Below, piece by piece: positions 21,729 to 33,182 of a stretch of DNA of 64,000 nt (the stretch's first letter is position 1; each line of letters starts with the position of its first letter). Location: NCBI RefSeq assembly GCF_001684335.1, contig NZ_LOIC01000077.1, forward strand, positions 1 to 64,000, read 5' to 3'. Both the position numbers and the translations under genes were made by a program. The stretch is from Photorhabdus namnaonensis (lineage in GTDB: Bacteria > Pseudomonadota > Gammaproteobacteria > Enterobacterales > Enterobacteriaceae). A model generated the notes under the pieces. It searched no databases. It worked only from the letters and a program-made list of their open reading frames with translations, and had not been told where the DNA came from.

Positions 21729-21757
21729 AAAACCCGTTATTTCAACGGGTTTTTTTT
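21729..21757 (+). terminator. Terminator of cspE
   Basis: AAAACCCGTT (21729-21738) pairs with AACGGGTTTT (21744-21753) across a 5-base loop and is followed by a T-run. It starts 19 bases after the cspE stop; the opposite strand also has four T after the stem, so it may serve crcB weakly. Confidence 0.88.
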
Positions 21758-21786
21758 GGCTTGTGTGATATGTAGGTAATTTTAAT

Positions 21787-22161
21787 TTAAAGTTCATTCA
21801 TCAATACAAAAGCTAACATGGTCATTAATAATGATCCAAAAAGATTAAGCAAAACTGTTCCCAGCGCCCATCCTAGTTTTCCTTCCTGTAACAAATAAAC
21901 CACTTCAACAGAAAAGGCGGAAAAGGTTGTTAAACCGCCACAAAAACCGGTGGTCAACATCAATTTCCAAGCCGGATCGAGATGGGTAGATTTATTAAAA
22001 TAGGCCAATCCTAGTCCGATAATTAATGCACCGATACAGTTAACAGTAAGGGTGCCAATCGCGATATTAGAAGAAATATTATTAAGGCGGAGGCTGATAA
22101 ACCAGCGTAATACGCTGCCAAAGCCACCTCCGATAAATACTGCCAGAATAATATTAGTCAT
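21787..22161 (-). CDS. crcB: Fluoride channel CrcB/FluC
   Basis: CrcB forms dual-topology dimeric channels that expel fluoride. The 125-residue protein has four hydrophobic segments with the family motifs [11 protein letters not shown] (N-terminus) and [16 protein letters not shown]. The ATG at 22161 gives the normal length, but an ERIC element ends only three bases upstream, so the usual Shine-Dalgarno region is ERIC sequence (GACGGGTATATT). The frame stays open through the ERIC to a GTG at 22221, which would add 20 residues. Gene position beside cspE is as in E. coli. Confidence 0.93.
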   Translation of the reverse strand: MTNIILAVFIGGGFGSVLRWFISLRLNNISSNIAIGTLTVNCIGALIIGLGLAYFNKSTHLDPAWKLMLTTGFCGGLTTFSAFSVEVVYLLQEGKLGWALGTVLLNLFGSLLMTMLAFVLMNEL

Positions 22162-22163
22162 AA

Positions 22164-22290
22164 TATACCCGTCATCTTTCAAGTTGCCTCTTTGTTGGCT
22201 GCACTCGCTCACCCCGGTCACATAGTTTGCTATGCTCTCGGGGATTCACTCCCTTGCCGTCGCTATGCAGCTTGAAATCCATAGGGTATA
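22164..22290. repeat. ERIC element (127 bp)
   Basis: The segment starts TATACCCGTCATCTTTCAAG and ends CAGCTTGAAATCCATAGGGTATA-like, an imperfect palindrome of exactly 127 bp. Its centre has the ERIC features CACTCGCTCACCCCGG and CTCGGGGATTCAC. It fills almost all of the crcB-lipA gap and touches the crcB start. ERIC elements are non-autonomous repeats transcribed into hairpin RNA, common in Enterobacterales and in Photorhabdus. Confidence 0.92.
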
Positions 22291-22300
22291 AGAAACTGGG

Positions 22301-23266
22301 TTATTTGACCTCTTCACCTCTGGCTTGCAAGTCAGCATGATAAGAAGAACGAACAAATGGACCGCAGGCAGCATGGGTGAATCCCATAGCTAACGCTTCT
22401 TCTTTCATCTCATCAAATTCCTGTGGGCTGACGTAACGTTGTACCGGTAAATGATGACGACTAGGTTGTAGGTATTGTCCCAGAGTCAGCATAGTCACAC
22501 CGTGGCGGCGCAGATCGCGCATAACATCAAGAATTTCTTCGTTGGTTTCTCCGAGACCGACCATCAGACCTGACTTGGTTGGAATATCAGGGTGGGCTTC
22601 TTTAAACTTTTCAAGTAATTTTAGTGACCACTCATAGTTTGCACCAGGGCGCACTTGACGGTAAACCCGAGGTACGTTTTCCAGATTATGGTTAAAGACG
22701 TCGGGTGGTGTTGCTGTCAGTATTTCAAGTGCGCGATCCATGCGTCCACGGAAATCAGGCACTAAGGTTTCAATTTTGATGGATGGATTTTTTTCACGAA
22801 TAGCAGAGATACAATCAGCAAAGTGTTGAGCACCACCGTCACGTAGATCATCTCGGTCAACGGAGGTGATGACAACGTAGCGCAGAGCCATATCTTTAAT
22901 GGTTTGTGCCAGTTTTACCGGTTCGTTGGTGTCAGGTGCCATTGGGCGGCCATGTGCAACATCACAGAAAGGGCAACGGCGGGTGCAAATTGCGCCAAGG
23001 ATCATGAAGGTTGCTGTACCGTGATTGAAACATTCAGCCAGGTTAGGGCAGGACGCTTCTTCACAGACGGAATGCAGACCATTTTTGCGCATGGCGGATT
23101 TGATGCCCTGAATGCGGCTGGAATCCGCAGGAAGTTTGATTTTCATCCACTCAGGTTTACGCAAGATTTCTGTACGTTCGGTCATCACTGTTTTGACCGG
23201 GATCAGCGCCATTTTGTCTGCGTCGCGGTACTTTATGCCGCGTTCCATCTGAATTGGTTTACTCAT
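22301..23266 (-). CDS. lipA: Lipoyl synthase
   Basis: LipA is a radical-SAM enzyme that inserts two sulfur atoms into protein-bound octanoate. It carries the auxiliary cluster motif [12 protein letters not shown] and the radical-SAM motif CTRRCPFCD. From [10 protein letters not shown] at 23266 it has 321 residues, the same as E. coli; the longer frame to 23332 adds 22 unlike residues and is rejected. lipB lies 110 bp upstream. The C-terminal [11 protein letters not shown] is conserved. Confidence 0.97.
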   Translation of the reverse strand: MSKPIQMERGIKYRDADKMALIPVKTVMTERTEILRKPEWMKIKLPADSSRIQGIKSAMRKNGLHSVCEEASCPNLAECFNHGTATFMILGAICTRRCPFCDVAHGRPMAPDTNEPVKLAQTIKDMALRYVVITSVDRDDLRDGGAQHFADCISAIREKNPSIKIETLVPDFRGRMDRALEILTATPPDVFNHNLENVPRVYRQVRPGANYEWSLKLLEKFKEAHPDIPTKSGLMVGLGETNEEILDVMRDLRRHGVTMLTLGQYLQPSRHHLPVQRYVSPQEFDEMKEEALAMGFTHAACGPFVRSSYHADLQARGEEVK

Positions 23267-23376
23267 AATCGTGCTGGTTCCAGTGTTAAATTCATCAGGT
23301 TGAGATTTATCATTCAGTCTACTGTATGACAAACCATTAAAAAATTTTTGAAAAATGTTAAAAAATTATAGCATCT

Positions 23377-24018
23377 TTAATTGTTCAATTTAAATCCTAA
23401 CTGATGGCAAAATTTCTCCACCAGAATAGGCTGTACTTGCTCAACAGTAATTTCAGGAACTAAATCACTGAGTTGAATCATTTTCATGCCGGCATAGCCA
23501 CAAGGATTAATACGTAAAAAGGGTTCTAAATCCATTGCGATATTGAGGGCTAACCCGTGGAAAGAACAACCTTTGCGTATCCGTAATCCAAGAGAGCAAA
23601 TTTTGGCTTCATTGACGTAGACACCGGGGGCATCCGGGCGGGCATAGGCTTCCACACCAAAGTGAGCAAGAGTTTTAATGACAGTATCTTCTATCGCCGT
23701 AACCAGTTGCCGTACACCAATTTTGGCGCGTTTGATGTCAATCATGACATACATAACCTGTTGGCCAGGGCCATGATAGGTGACTTGTCCACCACGATCG
23801 GATTGAATAATCGGAATATCACCAAGGAACAGTAAATGTTCAGCTTTACCTGCTTGTCCTTGAGTAAAGACTTTTGGATGCTGTACCAGCCAGATTTCAT
23901 CAGGTGTATTAATATCTCGCTGCTCAGTAAATAAGTGCATTGCATCAGAAATCGGCCCGTAGGGTTGTATTCCTAATTGACGTAAGAAAATCGTTTTATG
24001 TTGCAATTGAAACTTCAT
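23377..24018 (-). CDS. lipB: Octanoyl-ACP--protein N-octanoyltransferase
   Basis: LipB moves octanoate from acyl carrier protein to lipoyl domains, giving the substrate for LipA. Family motifs: [18 protein letters not shown], the catalytic Lys in [18 protein letters not shown] and the catalytic Cys in [10 protein letters not shown]. The ATG at 24018 gives 213 residues, as in E. coli; the frame runs 52 codons further up but that part is unlike the family. No strong ribosome-binding site is seen. It lies between ybeD and lipA as in E. coli. Confidence 0.95.
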   Translation of the reverse strand: MKFQLQHKTIFLRQLGIQPYGPISDAMHLFTEQRDINTPDEIWLVQHPKVFTQGQAGKAEHLLFLGDIPIIQSDRGGQVTYHGPGQQVMYVMIDIKRAKIGVRQLVTAIEDTVIKTLAHFGVEAYARPDAPGVYVNEAKICSLGLRIRKGCSFHGLALNIAMDLEPFLRINPCGYAGMKMIQLSDLVPEITVEQVQPILVEKFCHQLGFKLNN

Positions 24019-24106
24019 TTGATAGCTATAAGATTTGGTCAGTATAACCCTCGGAAGAGGTTCTCTCCAGTTTAGTGCACCTGAAATAGTGGTATTTCTG
24101 ATAGAT

Positions 24107-24140
24107 AAAGAATCCCCTGTGAAATTATAGGGGATTCTTT
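24107..24140 (-). terminator. Terminator downstream of ybeD
   Basis: AAAGAATCCCC (24107-24117) pairs perfectly with GGGGATTCTTT (24130-24140). On the minus strand it follows the ybeD stop by 8 bases. Only a short T-run (TTT) ends the stem, so termination may be partial. Confidence 0.65.
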
Positions 24141-24148
24141 GGCTTCTA

Positions 24149-24412
24149 TTACAACACGACCCGTACCAGTTCAAGGTTACCTAACTCTTCATACAGCGTT
24201 TCTACTTGTTCAATATGAGTCGCATTGATGGTAATGGATACTGAGTGGTAGTTGCCTTTGCTGCTTGGTTTCACTTGTGGAGAGTAATCGCCCGGTGCAT
24301 GGCGTTGAACTACCTCAACGACCTGATTGACTAGCTCAGGCTCCGCCAAGCCCATCACTTTGTAAGTGAATGAACAAGGGAACTCAAGCAGTTCATTTAA
24401 TTTCGTTTTCAT
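24149..24412 (-). CDS. ybeD: YbeD, DUF493 family protein
   Basis: An 87-residue protein nearly identical to E. coli YbeD ([15 protein letters not shown]...), with the DUF493 core [20 protein letters not shown]. The fold resembles the ACT-like regulatory domain. Its role is not firmly known; its constant place beside lipB has suggested a link with lipoylation or with dacA, which is inference. It sits between dacA and lipB as in E. coli. Confidence 0.92.
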   Translation of the reverse strand: MKTKLNELLEFPCSFTYKVMGLAEPELVNQVVEVVQRHAPGDYSPQVKPSSKGNYHSVSITINATHIEQVETLYEELGNLELVRVVL

Positions 24413-24476
24413 GGGCGCTCCTGTTTTTGCTTTCCGCGATAGGTACGGTCAGTTTCTTCTGTAAAATTTGATACTT

Positions 24477-24544
24477 CCCCCGCCTTAAAATGCGGGGGCA
24501 TTTGCTGCGATCAGGCGGTAGCCCGCGATTCGCTTTGGCGGGCT
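24477..24544 (-). other. Two GC-rich hairpins between dacA and ybeD
   Basis: Two perfect 7-bp stems stand out in AT-rich surroundings: CCCCCGC (24477-24483) with GCGGGGG (24492-24498), and AGCCCGC (24520-24526) with GCGGGCT (24538-24544). They lie 28 bases after the dacA stop. Neither has a good T-run, so they may stabilise the dacA message or attenuate rather than fully stop transcription into ybeD. Confidence 0.55.
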
Positions 24545-24571
24545 CTGTTTATCGCTTAATTATTTCAAGAA

Positions 24572-25783
24572 TTAGCCAAACCAATGATGAAATAATAGCT
24601 TGATGTAATCGATAAAGCGGCTGAAGATACCGCCTTCTTTTACTTCATTCATGACGACTAAAGGCCGTTGTTCAATAGTCTTACCATCAAGTTGAAAGTT
24701 GATAGTACCCACGACTTGGTTTTTCTCCAGTGGTGCATGTAATTCACTATTATTCATGACATAGCTGGCTTTCAGATCTTTCAGACGACCACGGGGAATA
24801 GTCAGATAAACATCTTTATCAACTCCTAACTGAACCCTATCGTTATCTCCAAACCAGACTGGTTCAGAAGCGAACTCTTTGTTTGCTTGCAGAGGAGCAA
24901 CAGTTTCAAAGAAACGGAAACCCCAGGTCAGTAGTTTCTTACTTTCTGTTTCCCGGCCTTTATAAGTGTGGCCGCCTAATACCGCAGAAATCAGACGCAT
25001 ATCGCCTTCCATTGCAGAAGCGACCAGGTTATAACCCGCTGCGCTAGTGTGGCCGGTTTTAATACCATCGACATTCAAGCTCTTATCCCATAACAAGCCG
25101 TTACGGTTTGTCTGACGGATATTGTTATAGGTAAACTCTTTTTCTTTATAGATGGCGTATTCTTCGGGAACATCACGGATCAGCGCTTGACCAATCAGTG
25201 CCATATCACGGGCGGAGCTGTATTGGCCTTCTGCATCCAGACCATGAACGGTTTTGAAATTCGTATTCTTTAATCCAAGCGATTTCACATAACCATTCAT
25301 TAAATTAACGAAAGACTCTTGGCTACCGGCAACATAATCTGCCATTGCAACACAGGCATCGTTACCGGATTGCAAGTTTATACCGCGGGATAACATGGAA
25401 ACCGAGACTTGATCGCCTGGCTTGAGGAACATCAGGGAAGAACCTTTAAATACCGGATTACCTGTTGCCCATGCGTCAGTACCGACAGTGACCATATCAT
25501 TTGGATGGATTTTGCCTGATTTAATTGCTTGACCAATGACATAACTGGTCATCATTTTTGTCAGACTGGCAGGATCACGGTGTGCGTCTGCATTCATTTC
25601 AGCCAGCACCTTGCCTGAATTGTAGTCGATAAGGATATAAGCTTCCGCATCGATCTGAGGCACGCCTGGGATCATCGTTTTCAGGTTGACATCATTTCCA
25701 TCGGCAAAGGCAGAAGCACTTATTGCCAGCGCGACACCCAAGGCGGCGCTTTTTATAAAATGAGAAGTGGTTGTATATTTCAT
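24572..25783 (-). CDS. dacA: D-Ala-D-Ala carboxypeptidase PBP5
   Basis: DacA trims the terminal D-alanine from peptidoglycan pentapeptides. The serine DD-peptidase motifs are present: SLTKMM (catalytic SxxK), QSGNDA (SxN) and KTGHT. A signal peptide (about 1-27, ending ASAFA) precedes the mature enzyme, and the C-terminal [17 protein letters not shown] is the amphipathic helix that holds it to the inner membrane. The start at 25783 gives 403 residues, as in E. coli. It follows rlpA on the same strand. Confidence 0.96.
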   Translation of the reverse strand: MKYTTTSHFIKSAALGVALAISASAFADGNDVNLKTMIPGVPQIDAEAYILIDYNSGKVLAEMNADAHRDPASLTKMMTSYVIGQAIKSGKIHPNDMVTVGTDAWATGNPVFKGSSLMFLKPGDQVSVSMLSRGINLQSGNDACVAMADYVAGSQESFVNLMNGYVKSLGLKNTNFKTVHGLDAEGQYSSARDMALIGQALIRDVPEEYAIYKEKEFTYNNIRQTNRNGLLWDKSLNVDGIKTGHTSAAGYNLVASAMEGDMRLISAVLGGHTYKGRETESKKLLTWGFRFFETVAPLQANKEFASEPVWFGDNDRVQLGVDKDVYLTIPRGRLKDLKASYVMNNSELHAPLEKNQVVGTINFQLDGKTIEQRPLVVMNEVKEGGIFSRFIDYIKLLFHHWFG

Positions 25784-25944
25784 GGTCGGTTGGACAGCAT
25801 CCGTGAGAAAAGGTTGATATCGAGCCACATCATAGCAAATGAAAAAAATACTGACATTGCCAAATTTTGACAAGACTCGGGTTGACATTTTTTTACTCCT
25901 CTTACTGATATCTGAATCAAAGTGAGGTATCAGTAAGAGAACAA

Positions 25945-26955
25945 TTAAGGGCTGACGATAAAAGAAGATTGTTGTATCTGGTCAGCTAGTTTTTGTTGTA
26001 AATCGGCAGCTTGCTGGCGATTGTTGAATGGCCCCAACTGTACACGATAAACGTTACTATGTTGAGTTACGCGTCCTTGAACGTTAAAGCGTTGCGCCAG
26101 TGTTTGTTGCCACTCTTTTGCTCGCTGCTCACTGCTAACAGCGCCAACCTGAACCATAAAACCATTCGCTGAGGCGGCTGTCGGTGCTGTTACTATCGAA
26201 GTACTGTTTGTAACAGGTTTAGGGGGTTGCAGCTTCATTGCGGGTAGTTGCTCGGTAGTTTCCGGTTGTGCCATCAATGATTGAGTCTGTTCTACCGGCT
26301 GATTTGTTAAAGGCTGGCTGCCAGTCTGATCAGGGACGTTCTCCATTGTTGGCGTTCCTAATGGGCTGGTTGTCAGCGTTGGTCTACCCGGTAGAGCGTA
26401 ACTCTGTTTAACTATCTGGCTGCCAATGGTACCGGGACCAGAGACAGAACCGTCTTGGGCCACCTCAATAAAATCAACCTTAACTTTGGTACTTTGAGTC
26501 AGGTTTAAGCGTTCAGCAGAAGCCTTCGATAGATCAATAATTCGTCCAGGTTTATAAGGACCACGGTCATTGACTCTAACAATCATCATACGGCCATTGC
26601 TTAAGTTGGTCACACGGACATAACTTGGAATTGGTAGGGTAGGATGGGCGGCTGTCAGCGCATAAGGATTAAAACGCTCGCCAATTGCGGTCATTTTGCC
26701 GCTAGATTCCTCACCGTACCAACTCGCATAACCTGTTTCACTGAACTGAGAAGGATTTTGCACAATGTGATAAGTATGTCCGTTCACCTGATAATCATTA
26801 TTGGCGCTAGGGTGATAAGGTTCGTAGCGAGGTTCTGCTCCCAGAACATCCTGCGTTGATACTGTGGGTAACGGGGAAGGTTTTTGTTTGTCAGGAGTAG
26901 TACAGCCGGATAGCAGGGCTGCAATCATGCCAAGTATAAGCCAGTGTTGACGCAT
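25945..26955 (-). CDS. rlpA: Septal-ring lytic transglycosylase RlpA
   Basis: RlpA is an outer-membrane lipoprotein that binds naked glycan at the septum; some homologues cleave it. The lipobox LLSGC gives a lipidated Cys at residue 18. A double-psi beta-barrel follows ([14 protein letters not shown] to [21 protein letters not shown]), then a Pro/Thr/Gln-rich linker and a C-terminal SPOR domain (about 265-336). It lies 13 bp after rodA in the mrdAB-rlpA-dacA order of E. coli. Confidence 0.95.
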   Translation of the reverse strand: MRQHWLILGMIAALLSGCTTPDKQKPSPLPTVSTQDVLGAEPRYEPYHPSANNDYQVNGHTYHIVQNPSQFSETGYASWYGEESSGKMTAIGERFNPYALTAAHPTLPIPSYVRVTNLSNGRMMIVRVNDRGPYKPGRIIDLSKASAERLNLTQSTKVKVDFIEVAQDGSVSGPGTIGSQIVKQSYALPGRPTLTTSPLGTPTMENVPDQTGSQPLTNQPVEQTQSLMAQPETTEQLPAMKLQPPKPVTNSTSIVTAPTAASANGFMVQVGAVSSEQRAKEWQQTLAQRFNVQGRVTQHSNVYRVQLGPFNNRQQAADLQQKLADQIQQSSFIVSP

Positions 26956-26968
26956 TGAAACCTCTTCT

Positions 26969-28081
26969 CTATAAACTTTTAGACAACAATTTTCGGTGTG
27001 TGTGAATCGACATGATAATGCCGAAACCAGCCATTAAGACGATTAACGCTGAGCCGCCATAACTGACAAATGGCAAGGGAACGCCTACTACAGGCAGGAT
27101 ACCACTCACCATGCCGATATTGACGAAGATATAAACAAATAGGATTAACACCAGGCCGCCAACTATAACCCGGCCAAAAGTGTTCTGTGCCCTGGTTGCG
27201 ATGACCAGCCCACGTATAATTAATAACATATATAATGTTAATAGCAGTAGTACGCCAATTAAACCAAGTTCTTCCGACAGTACGGCAAATATGAAATCTG
27301 TATGACGTTCCGGCAGAAATTCCAATTGAGATTGTGTTCCTAATAGCCAGCCTTTACCTGATAAGCCACCGGAGCCAATTGCGATTTTTGATTGAATAAT
27401 GTGGTAACCCTTACCTAGCGGATCGCTTTCTGGATCAAGTAGCATCATGACGCGATCGCGCTGATAGCCATGCATCAGGAAGAACCACAAAATGGGGATA
27501 AAGCAGGCTAATAGTAGAGCTGCAATACCGATCAATCGCCAACTCATGCCAGAAAGGAACAAAACAAACAGACCGGAAGCCGCGATCAGAATTGAAGTCC
27601 CCAGATCTGGTTGAGCGGCGACCAGTAGAGTAGGCAGAAAAATGAGCATCAGAGCAATGGTGGTATTTTTCAGAGAGGGGGGGCATAAATCGCGGTTCAT
27701 AAAGCGTGCGATCATCAGTGGTACTGCGATTTTGGCAATCTCAGAAGGTTGGAAACGGATGATGCCTAAATCCAGCCAGCGTTGTGCGCCTTTACTTATT
27801 TGCCCGAAAGCATCGACAAAAATCAGTAAAATGACACAAACGATATAGAGATGGGGGGCCCAGCTTTCATAAACTCTTGGAGGAATCTGCGCCATGATGA
27901 GCATGACAACCAGTCCGGCGCCAATTTGGCCCATTTTGCGCTCCATCATACCCATATCTTGACCGCTGGCGCTCCACATAACAAAAGCACTGTATATCAG
28001 CAATGCCAAAATGCACAGGAGTAACGGTAGGTCGATATGTAATCTGGTCCAGAGAGGAACCCTTTTTTGGTTTTCTGTCAT
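26969..28081 (-). CDS. mrdB: SEDS peptidoglycan glycosyltransferase RodA (MrdB)
   Basis: RodA polymerises glycan strands during cell elongation together with PBP2. It is a 370-residue polytopic SEDS protein with about ten membrane segments. Conserved parts are [14 protein letters not shown], the loop [29 protein letters not shown] and [13 protein letters not shown]. It starts 8 bp after the mrdA stop, so the two are co-translated. Confidence 0.96.
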   Translation of the reverse strand: MTENQKRVPLWTRLHIDLPLLLCILALLIYSAFVMWSASGQDMGMMERKMGQIGAGLVVMLIMAQIPPRVYESWAPHLYIVCVILLIFVDAFGQISKGAQRWLDLGIIRFQPSEIAKIAVPLMIARFMNRDLCPPSLKNTTIALMLIFLPTLLVAAQPDLGTSILIAASGLFVLFLSGMSWRLIGIAALLLACFIPILWFFLMHGYQRDRVMMLLDPESDPLGKGYHIIQSKIAIGSGGLSGKGWLLGTQSQLEFLPERHTDFIFAVLSEELGLIGVLLLLTLYMLLIIRGLVIATRAQNTFGRVIVGGLVLILFVYIFVNIGMVSGILPVVGVPLPFVSYGGSALIVLMAGFGIIMSIHTHRKLLSKSL

Positions 28082-28089
28082 GGTGTTAA

Positions 28090-29985
28090 TCAGTCACTTT
28101 CTGTTCCGGGGGTAGTAGGGACCGCATTCGGCAATGTTGTGTTGTTATCCCCTAATAGTACGTGGTCGAGGATTTGGCGAACAAGGGTTCCTACTGCTGG
28201 ACCTGCGCCTCCATTCTCTAAAATAATGGAAAGAGCTACGGTCGGATTTTCATACGGCGCGAAAGCAATCATCAGCTTATGATCCCGTAAATGTTCAGCA
28301 ATTTTACTGGCGTTGTAGGTTTCATAACTGTAGACCTGTGCTGTTCCCGATTTGGCCGCTGCTTTATAAGGCGTGCCGGTAAAACTCTTGTGGCCGGTAC
28401 CGTTTGGTAAGTTGGCAACACCGTACATGCCACTTTTTGCCAATTCCCAATATCCTGAATGGATATCGCCAATCTGGATATTTTCTGTTTGTTGATAAGG
28501 GATCATCTCACCTTTCAGCTTCTTGCTTAGCAGCAGATGTGGTGTTTTTACATTACCGTCGTTAATTAAGGTTATCAGTGCTTTTACCATTTGAATGGGT
28601 GTTGCTGTCCAATATCCCTGGCCGATACCAACAGGAATGGTATCTCCTTGGTACCAAGGTTTTTTATATTTCCTTTGTTTCCATTCGCGAGTAGGCATGA
28701 TACCGGTGCGTTCTTCGGCCAGGTCGATGCCAGTATATTCACCATAGCCGAACTTGGTCATCCATTCGGATAGACGATCAATTCCCATATCATAGGCAAC
28801 TTGATAGAAGAAAGTATCCGCTGATTCTACAATGGCTCTATGCGCATTGAGACTACCATGTCCCCAACGTTTCCAGTCACGGTAGCGTTTTTCTGAACCC
28901 GGTAATTGCCACCAACCCGGATCAAAAATGGTGGTATTTTTATTGATAACGCCTGTGCTTAGTGCTGCAACGGTGATAAAAGGTTTCACTGTCGAAGCTG
29001 GAGGATAGATCCCTTGAGTAGCACGATTAATAAGCGGTCTGTCAGGGTTGTTTAATAATTCCTGGTAGTTCTTATTGGAGATGCCGTTTACGAATAGGTT
29101 TGGATCATAGCTTGGGTTAGATACCAGCGCCAGAATTTCCCCATTACGTGGATCACTGACAACAACCGCAGCACGGCTGGTTGTGAGGAGTTTCTCAATG
29201 TAGATCTGCAATTCGAGATCGATAGTGAGGTAAATATCTTGTCCGGCCTGTGGTGGTTGTTCATGTAATTGGCGTATCACTCGGCCACGGTTATTCACTT
29301 CGACTTCTTCATAACCTGTTTTGCCGTGTAAAACAGTTTCATAGTAGCGTTCAATACCCAGTTTGCCGATGTCATGGGTAGCGGCGTAATTAGGTAAAAT
29401 ACCTTCTTTATCCAATCGTTCTACATCTTTATCATTAATTTTGGCCACATAGCCGATGATATGTGTCAGTGCTGAACCATAAGGATAGAAGCGGCGTTGG
29501 TAACCTTTTATTTCAAAACCGGGGAAACGGTATTGGTTAACGGCAAAGCGTGCGACTTGAATATGATCAAGCGACGTTTTTAGTGGGATAGAGGTAAATC
29601 GGCGCGAACGCTTACGCTCTTTTTCAAAGTTGGCAATGTCTTCGTCAGTCAGATCGATAACATTACGTAAATCATTCAGCGTTTGCTCAAGGTTTTCTAC
29701 CTTTTCGGGGATGATTTCCAACTGGTAGATGGTTCGATTAAGCGCCAATGGGGTTCCGTTACGGTCATAGATGATACCGCGGCTTGGCGCAATTGGAACC
29801 AGTTTAATCCGGTTTTCGTTTGAACGGGTTTGATAGTCTTCGTGGCGAGTAATTTGTAAATGGTAAAGATTGGCGATCAGGATACCAGTCAGTACCAGGA
29901 TGATAATAAACGCCACCAATGCGCGGCGAGCAAATAGGGCTGATTCAGCCGTATAATCACGAAAAGGGGTACGTTTATTTTTCAT
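28090..29985 (-). CDS. mrdA: Penicillin-binding protein 2
   Basis: PBP2 is the elongation-specific transpeptidase that pairs with RodA. One N-terminal membrane anchor (about 25-47), a pedestal region and a C-terminal transpeptidase domain are visible. Catalytic motifs: STVKPF (SxxK), SADTF (SxN) and KSGTAQ (KTG-type). Its 631 residues compare with 633 in E. coli. rlmH lies 39 bp upstream on the same strand. Confidence 0.96.
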   Translation of the reverse strand: MKNKRTPFRDYTAESALFARRALVAFIIILVLTGILIANLYHLQITRHEDYQTRSNENRIKLVPIAPSRGIIYDRNGTPLALNRTIYQLEIIPEKVENLEQTLNDLRNVIDLTDEDIANFEKERKRSRRFTSIPLKTSLDHIQVARFAVNQYRFPGFEIKGYQRRFYPYGSALTHIIGYVAKINDKDVERLDKEGILPNYAATHDIGKLGIERYYETVLHGKTGYEEVEVNNRGRVIRQLHEQPPQAGQDIYLTIDLELQIYIEKLLTTSRAAVVVSDPRNGEILALVSNPSYDPNLFVNGISNKNYQELLNNPDRPLINRATQGIYPPASTVKPFITVAALSTGVINKNTTIFDPGWWQLPGSEKRYRDWKRWGHGSLNAHRAIVESADTFFYQVAYDMGIDRLSEWMTKFGYGEYTGIDLAEERTGIMPTREWKQRKYKKPWYQGDTIPVGIGQGYWTATPIQMVKALITLINDGNVKTPHLLLSKKLKGEMIPYQQTENIQIGDIHSGYWELAKSGMYGVANLPNGTGHKSFTGTPYKAAAKSGTAQVYSYETYNASKIAEHLRDHKLMIAFAPYENPTVALSIILENGGAGPAVGTLVRQILDHVLLGDNNTTLPNAVPTTPGTESD

Positions 29986-30024
29986 CCCATTGCCAGAATT
30001 CGCTTTTATCCGTTGATAACCAAA

Positions 30025-30495
30025 TTATTCCCGATGATAGGGATGATTGGTGGTAATGCTCCATGCCCGGTACAGGCTTTCCGCAACCAAAACCCGGACT
30101 AGAGGATGGGGTAAGGTCAGCGGTGACAGTGACCAGCTTTGTTCCGCGGCGGCTTTACATGCTGGAGCGAGACCTTCTGGCCCGCCTATCAATAAACTGA
30201 CATCTCTACCATCTCGCTTCCAATGTTCAAGTTGTTGCGCCAGTTGAGGTGTTTCCCAACGGGAACCCGGAATATCCAGGGTAACAATACGGTTGCCTTT
30301 GCCAATAGCGGCCAGCATCTGTTCGCCTTCTTTTTCCAGAATGCGCTTAATATCCGCATTTTTACCCCGTTTGCCAGCCGGAATTTCTACCGATTCAAAT
30401 GGCATATCTTTAGGAAAACGGCGCAAATAATCGATAAAGCCGGCCTGTATCCAGTCCGGCATTTTTGTACCTACAGCAATTAATTGCAGCTTCAA
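30025..30495 (-). CDS. rlmH: 23S rRNA pseudouridine-1915 N3-methyltransferase RlmH
   Basis: RlmH methylates pseudouridine 1915 of 23S rRNA on assembled 70S ribosomes. The SPOUT knot shows [11 protein letters not shown] and [22 protein letters not shown], and the C-terminal Tyr-His (HPYHRE) is conserved. 156 residues, one more than E. coli. The rsfS stop is 2 bases upstream, so the genes are coupled. Confidence 0.96.
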   Translation of the reverse strand: MKLQLIAVGTKMPDWIQAGFIDYLRRFPKDMPFESVEIPAGKRGKNADIKRILEKEGEQMLAAIGKGNRIVTLDIPGSRWETPQLAQQLEHWKRDGRDVSLLIGGPEGLAPACKAAAEQSWSLSPLTLPHPLVRVLVAESLYRAWSITTNHPYHRE

Positions 30496-30497
30496 AC

Positions 30498-30815
30498 TCA
30501 GCTCCAGAGCTTTTCAAGTTCATACATGCGGCGGCTCTCTTCTTGCATGACATGTACGATAACTTCACCGAGGTCTACGACGATCCAGTCAGACACGCCT
30601 TGCCCTTCAACACCAAGTGGGATAAGGCCGCTCGCACGACAGTCATCAACCAGATTATCTGCGACAGACATCAGATGGCGGTTAGAGGTTCCGGTGCAGA
30701 TAATCATACAATCGGTAATACTGGATTTCCCTTGGACATCTAGGGAAACGATATCTTGTGCTTTGGAGTTTTCAAGCTTATCAATAACAAACTGTTGGAG
30801 TTCTTTACCTTGCAA
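30498..30815 (-). CDS. rsfS: Ribosomal silencing factor RsfS
   Basis: RsfS binds ribosomal protein L14 and blocks subunit joining when nutrients are short. The 105-residue form starts at a TTG (30815; QGKELQQF follows), where E. coli RsfS starts, with AAGGA placed 8 bases before it. An ATG three codons upstream overlaps that AAGGA and has no site of its own. The core [16 protein letters not shown] and [15 protein letters not shown] is conserved. It lies upstream of rlmH; cobC, found between rsfS and nadD in E. coli, is absent. Confidence 0.93.
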   Translation of the reverse strand: MQGKELQQFVIDKLENSKAQDIVSLDVQGKSSITDCMIICTGTSNRHLMSVADNLVDDCRASGLIPLGVEGQGVSDWIVVDLGEVIVHVMQEESRRMYELEKLWS

Positions 30816-30922
30816 AAGGCTCATCCTTATTTTTTATCACAATTGATTAAATAGTGCGGAATAATAGCATGTCAGGTCACTTAAGGGTAAGCCAACTAAG
30901 CGACTAATCGAGGTAGATTTCG

Positions 30923-31600
30923 CTATTGGCGATATAACCCCTGTGAGTCTATATACTTTTGTACTGCAAGGGGGAGTAAATCGTCACAACTTAACCCTTG
31001 CTGGTGGCGTTGACGAATGTCTGTTGCTGAGATAGGCAGCAGTGGCGTATCCGCCAGATAGATATAACCGTTAGGTTGACTACCAAGCTGGTTTGGATCG
31101 CAGATTTGATGTTCTGTAAACCATTGTTGCATTTTAGTTGTGGAAAATTGGGTTTGATAACCAGGACGAGCGCAAACCAGTAAATGGCAGAGATTCAGCA
31201 GTTCTTGCCAACGATGCCAAGTATGCAGTGATAATAGAGCATCTTGGCCGATTATGAATGCCAGTGGTTGCTTGTTGCCAAGTTCCTGACGGAATGACTC
31301 TAGCGTATCAATTGTGTAGGAGGGGATGGTGCGCTCCAGTTCACGCTTATCGACGGTAAACAGAGGGTTATCTTGTACAGCCAGTTGTACCATTTCAAGC
31401 CGCTGTTGTGCGGAAGCTTCTGGTTGTGGGCGGTGTGGCGGGACGTGGTTTGGTAGTAAAATCACTTGTTTCAGGCCAGTTTGATATGCAAGGGTTTCAA
31501 CTGGTTGTAAATGCCCGTAATGGATGGGATCGAATGTTCCACCAAATAGTGCTTGAATAACGGGTTGTTTCGGGCAAGTAGAATTAGTGGTATGAGGCAT
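30923..31600 (-). CDS. nadD: Nicotinate-nucleotide adenylyltransferase
   Basis: NadD makes nicotinate adenine dinucleotide from NaMN and ATP, the next-to-last step of NAD synthesis. The nucleotidyltransferase motifs [12 protein letters not shown] (HxGH type) and ISATDIRQR are present, with [10 protein letters not shown]. The ATG at 31600 lies inside the end of holA, overlapping by 17 bases, with GAGAG upstream; an ATG at 31630 would lengthen the overlap. The N-terminal part before QALFGGTF is about 10 residues longer than in E. coli. Confidence 0.95.
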   Translation of the reverse strand: MPHTTNSTCPKQPVIQALFGGTFDPIHYGHLQPVETLAYQTGLKQVILLPNHVPPHRPQPEASAQQRLEMVQLAVQDNPLFTVDKRELERTIPSYTIDTLESFRQELGNKQPLAFIIGQDALLSLHTWHRWQELLNLCHLLVCARPGYQTQFSTTKMQQWFTEHQICDPNQLGSQPNGYIYLADTPLLPISATDIRQRHQQGLSCDDLLPLAVQKYIDSQGLYRQ

Positions 31601-32624
31601 TAAGCAAGCTCTCAGGTAAGGTTTTTCCACATAACAGCATGGAAAGAGTTTCTAAATCTGACCAAATAGACTGGCCGTAATCCTGTTTGATCTGGCGTTC
31701 CATCTGTACAAGTAAATGAATTGCTCGCTGCAAATCATATTGAGTGAGACGTTGCAGCGCACTTGTCAGTAATGGGCGACGGTTTTGCCATACCCGATGC
31801 TGATCTAACAGCGTTTTCATCGGGGTTGTGGTACTTTGGCGTTTCAGTGTGAGTAGCAGCAGCAATTCCCGCTGTACGGTACGTAATAGAATAACAGCTT
31901 CGCAATCTTCCTGTTTTAACTGTTTCAAAATATGCCAGGCTCGTTTTGCTTTACCCGCTAATAACGCGTCTACCCAGTGATAAGGTGTAAAGTGAGCCGC
32001 ATCATTCACAGCATTTTCAACACGATGTAAGGTCAGTTTACCATCAGGGTATAGCAGGGAGAGGCGCTCAAGTGCTTGAGCTAACGCCAGTAAATTTCCT
32101 TCATAACAGTAACACAGTAGTTGATTGGCCTGTTCTTCCAGCGTCAATTTCATGGCTTTGGCCCGTTGTGCAACCCATTGCGGCAGACGGTGCTGTTCGG
32201 GGGGCTGACAACTGATATAAACACCGTTTTTTCCTAGTGCTTTGAACCAGTTACTGTTCTCCTGAACTTTGGTCAATTTCAGACCACGTAGTATTAACAG
32301 TATATCTGGGTGAAGAAGCCCTGCCAGTTTTACCAGTTGTTCAGCCATTGCTGCGTTAGGGCCATTTTCCGGCAGAAGCAAAGTGAGTGTTTGACGGCTA
32401 GCAAATAGACTTAATGACTGACAGATACTGAATATTTCATCCCACTCAGTATGATTATCCAGTGCATAGGTGAAGTGTTCAGTGAAAGCGTGTTTTTCAG
32501 CAGCTTTGCGGATGTGATCCTGGCTTTCCTGTAATAGTAGGGGTTCATTACCCCATATCAGATAACAGTTTCGCAGCCCTTCATTGAGCTGCGAAATTAG
32601 TTGTTCGGGATAGAGTTTGATCAT
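31584..32624 (-). CDS. holA: DNA polymerase III subunit delta
   Basis: HolA is the delta subunit that opens the beta clamp inside the clamp loader. It has 346 residues (343 in E. coli), starting [19 protein letters not shown], with the clamp-binding segment near LSLFASRQ and the AAA+-like fold without a functional Walker A. It overlaps the lptE stop by 4 bases and nadD by 17, in the order lptE-holA-nadD of E. coli. Confidence 0.95.
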   Translation of the reverse strand: MIKLYPEQLISQLNEGLRNCYLIWGNEPLLLQESQDHIRKAAEKHAFTEHFTYALDNHTEWDEIFSICQSLSLFASRQTLTLLLPENGPNAAMAEQLVKLAGLLHPDILLILRGLKLTKVQENSNWFKALGKNGVYISCQPPEQHRLPQWVAQRAKAMKLTLEEQANQLLCYCYEGNLLALAQALERLSLLYPDGKLTLHRVENAVNDAAHFTPYHWVDALLAGKAKRAWHILKQLKQEDCEAVILLRTVQRELLLLLTLKRQSTTTPMKTLLDQHRVWQNRRPLLTSALQRLTQYDLQRAIHLLVQMERQIKQDYGQSIWSDLETLSMLLCGKTLPESLLNASYH

Positions 32625-33169
32625 TGTGCTCGCGCAGCTTGCTGTTCCGCCTGTTTTTCTCTGGTTTTCTGCTTTTCTGCGTTGTGAACAGTCAATAACT
32701 GGCGAACTAACCCGCGAGCGGCTTGTTCACGCATTTCCTGACTGATTATCTCGTTTTCAGCATCTTTCGCCAGGGCTTCTAATGGGTTGTCGAAAAAAGA
32801 TCGGTCAACCCTAGATCGCAACGGGTATATGCTGCCGTCTGGCATAATGACTTGTGCATCAACGTACAGTGTCAATTGGCGCTCAGCAGCCTTACCATCT
32901 TGGAAAACAGAGACAGTATCTTTATTTTCAGAAGAGCCGATTAACTTCAAAATAGGAGTATCAGCGCTGCCATCCTCAAGGATAGTGACGTTATTCAGAC
33001 GAAGCTGTTGGCGAACAGAACGGGCTAGTGGCCCATATGGGTCACTGCTTGTTAATTGCAACTTTTTGAGTTCCGGCGGCACCTGAGTGGTGCCGCGCAG
33101 ATGAAAACCGCAGCCAGCGGTGACCAGCACCGCCAACCCCAGCAACAACGTTAAAATACGATGTCGCAC
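32621..33169 (-). CDS. lptE: LPS-assembly lipoprotein LptE
   Basis: LptE is the outer-membrane lipoprotein plug of the LptD translocon that inserts lipopolysaccharide. A signal peptide with lipobox VTAGC (Cys at 19) is followed by [20 protein letters not shown]. The end is a charged Gln/Lys/Ala-rich tail. 182 residues, against 193 in E. coli. leuS lies 13 bp upstream and holA overlaps downstream. Confidence 0.94.
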   Translation of the reverse strand: MRHRILTLLLGLAVLVTAGCGFHLRGTTQVPPELKKLQLTSSDPYGPLARSVRQQLRLNNVTILEDGSADTPILKLIGSSENKDTVSVFQDGKAAERQLTLYVDAQVIMPDGSIYPLRSRVDRSFFDNPLEALAKDAENEIISQEMREQAARGLVRQLLTVHNAEKQKTREKQAEQQAARAQ

Positions 33170-33182
33170 ATTGCCTCCTTTA

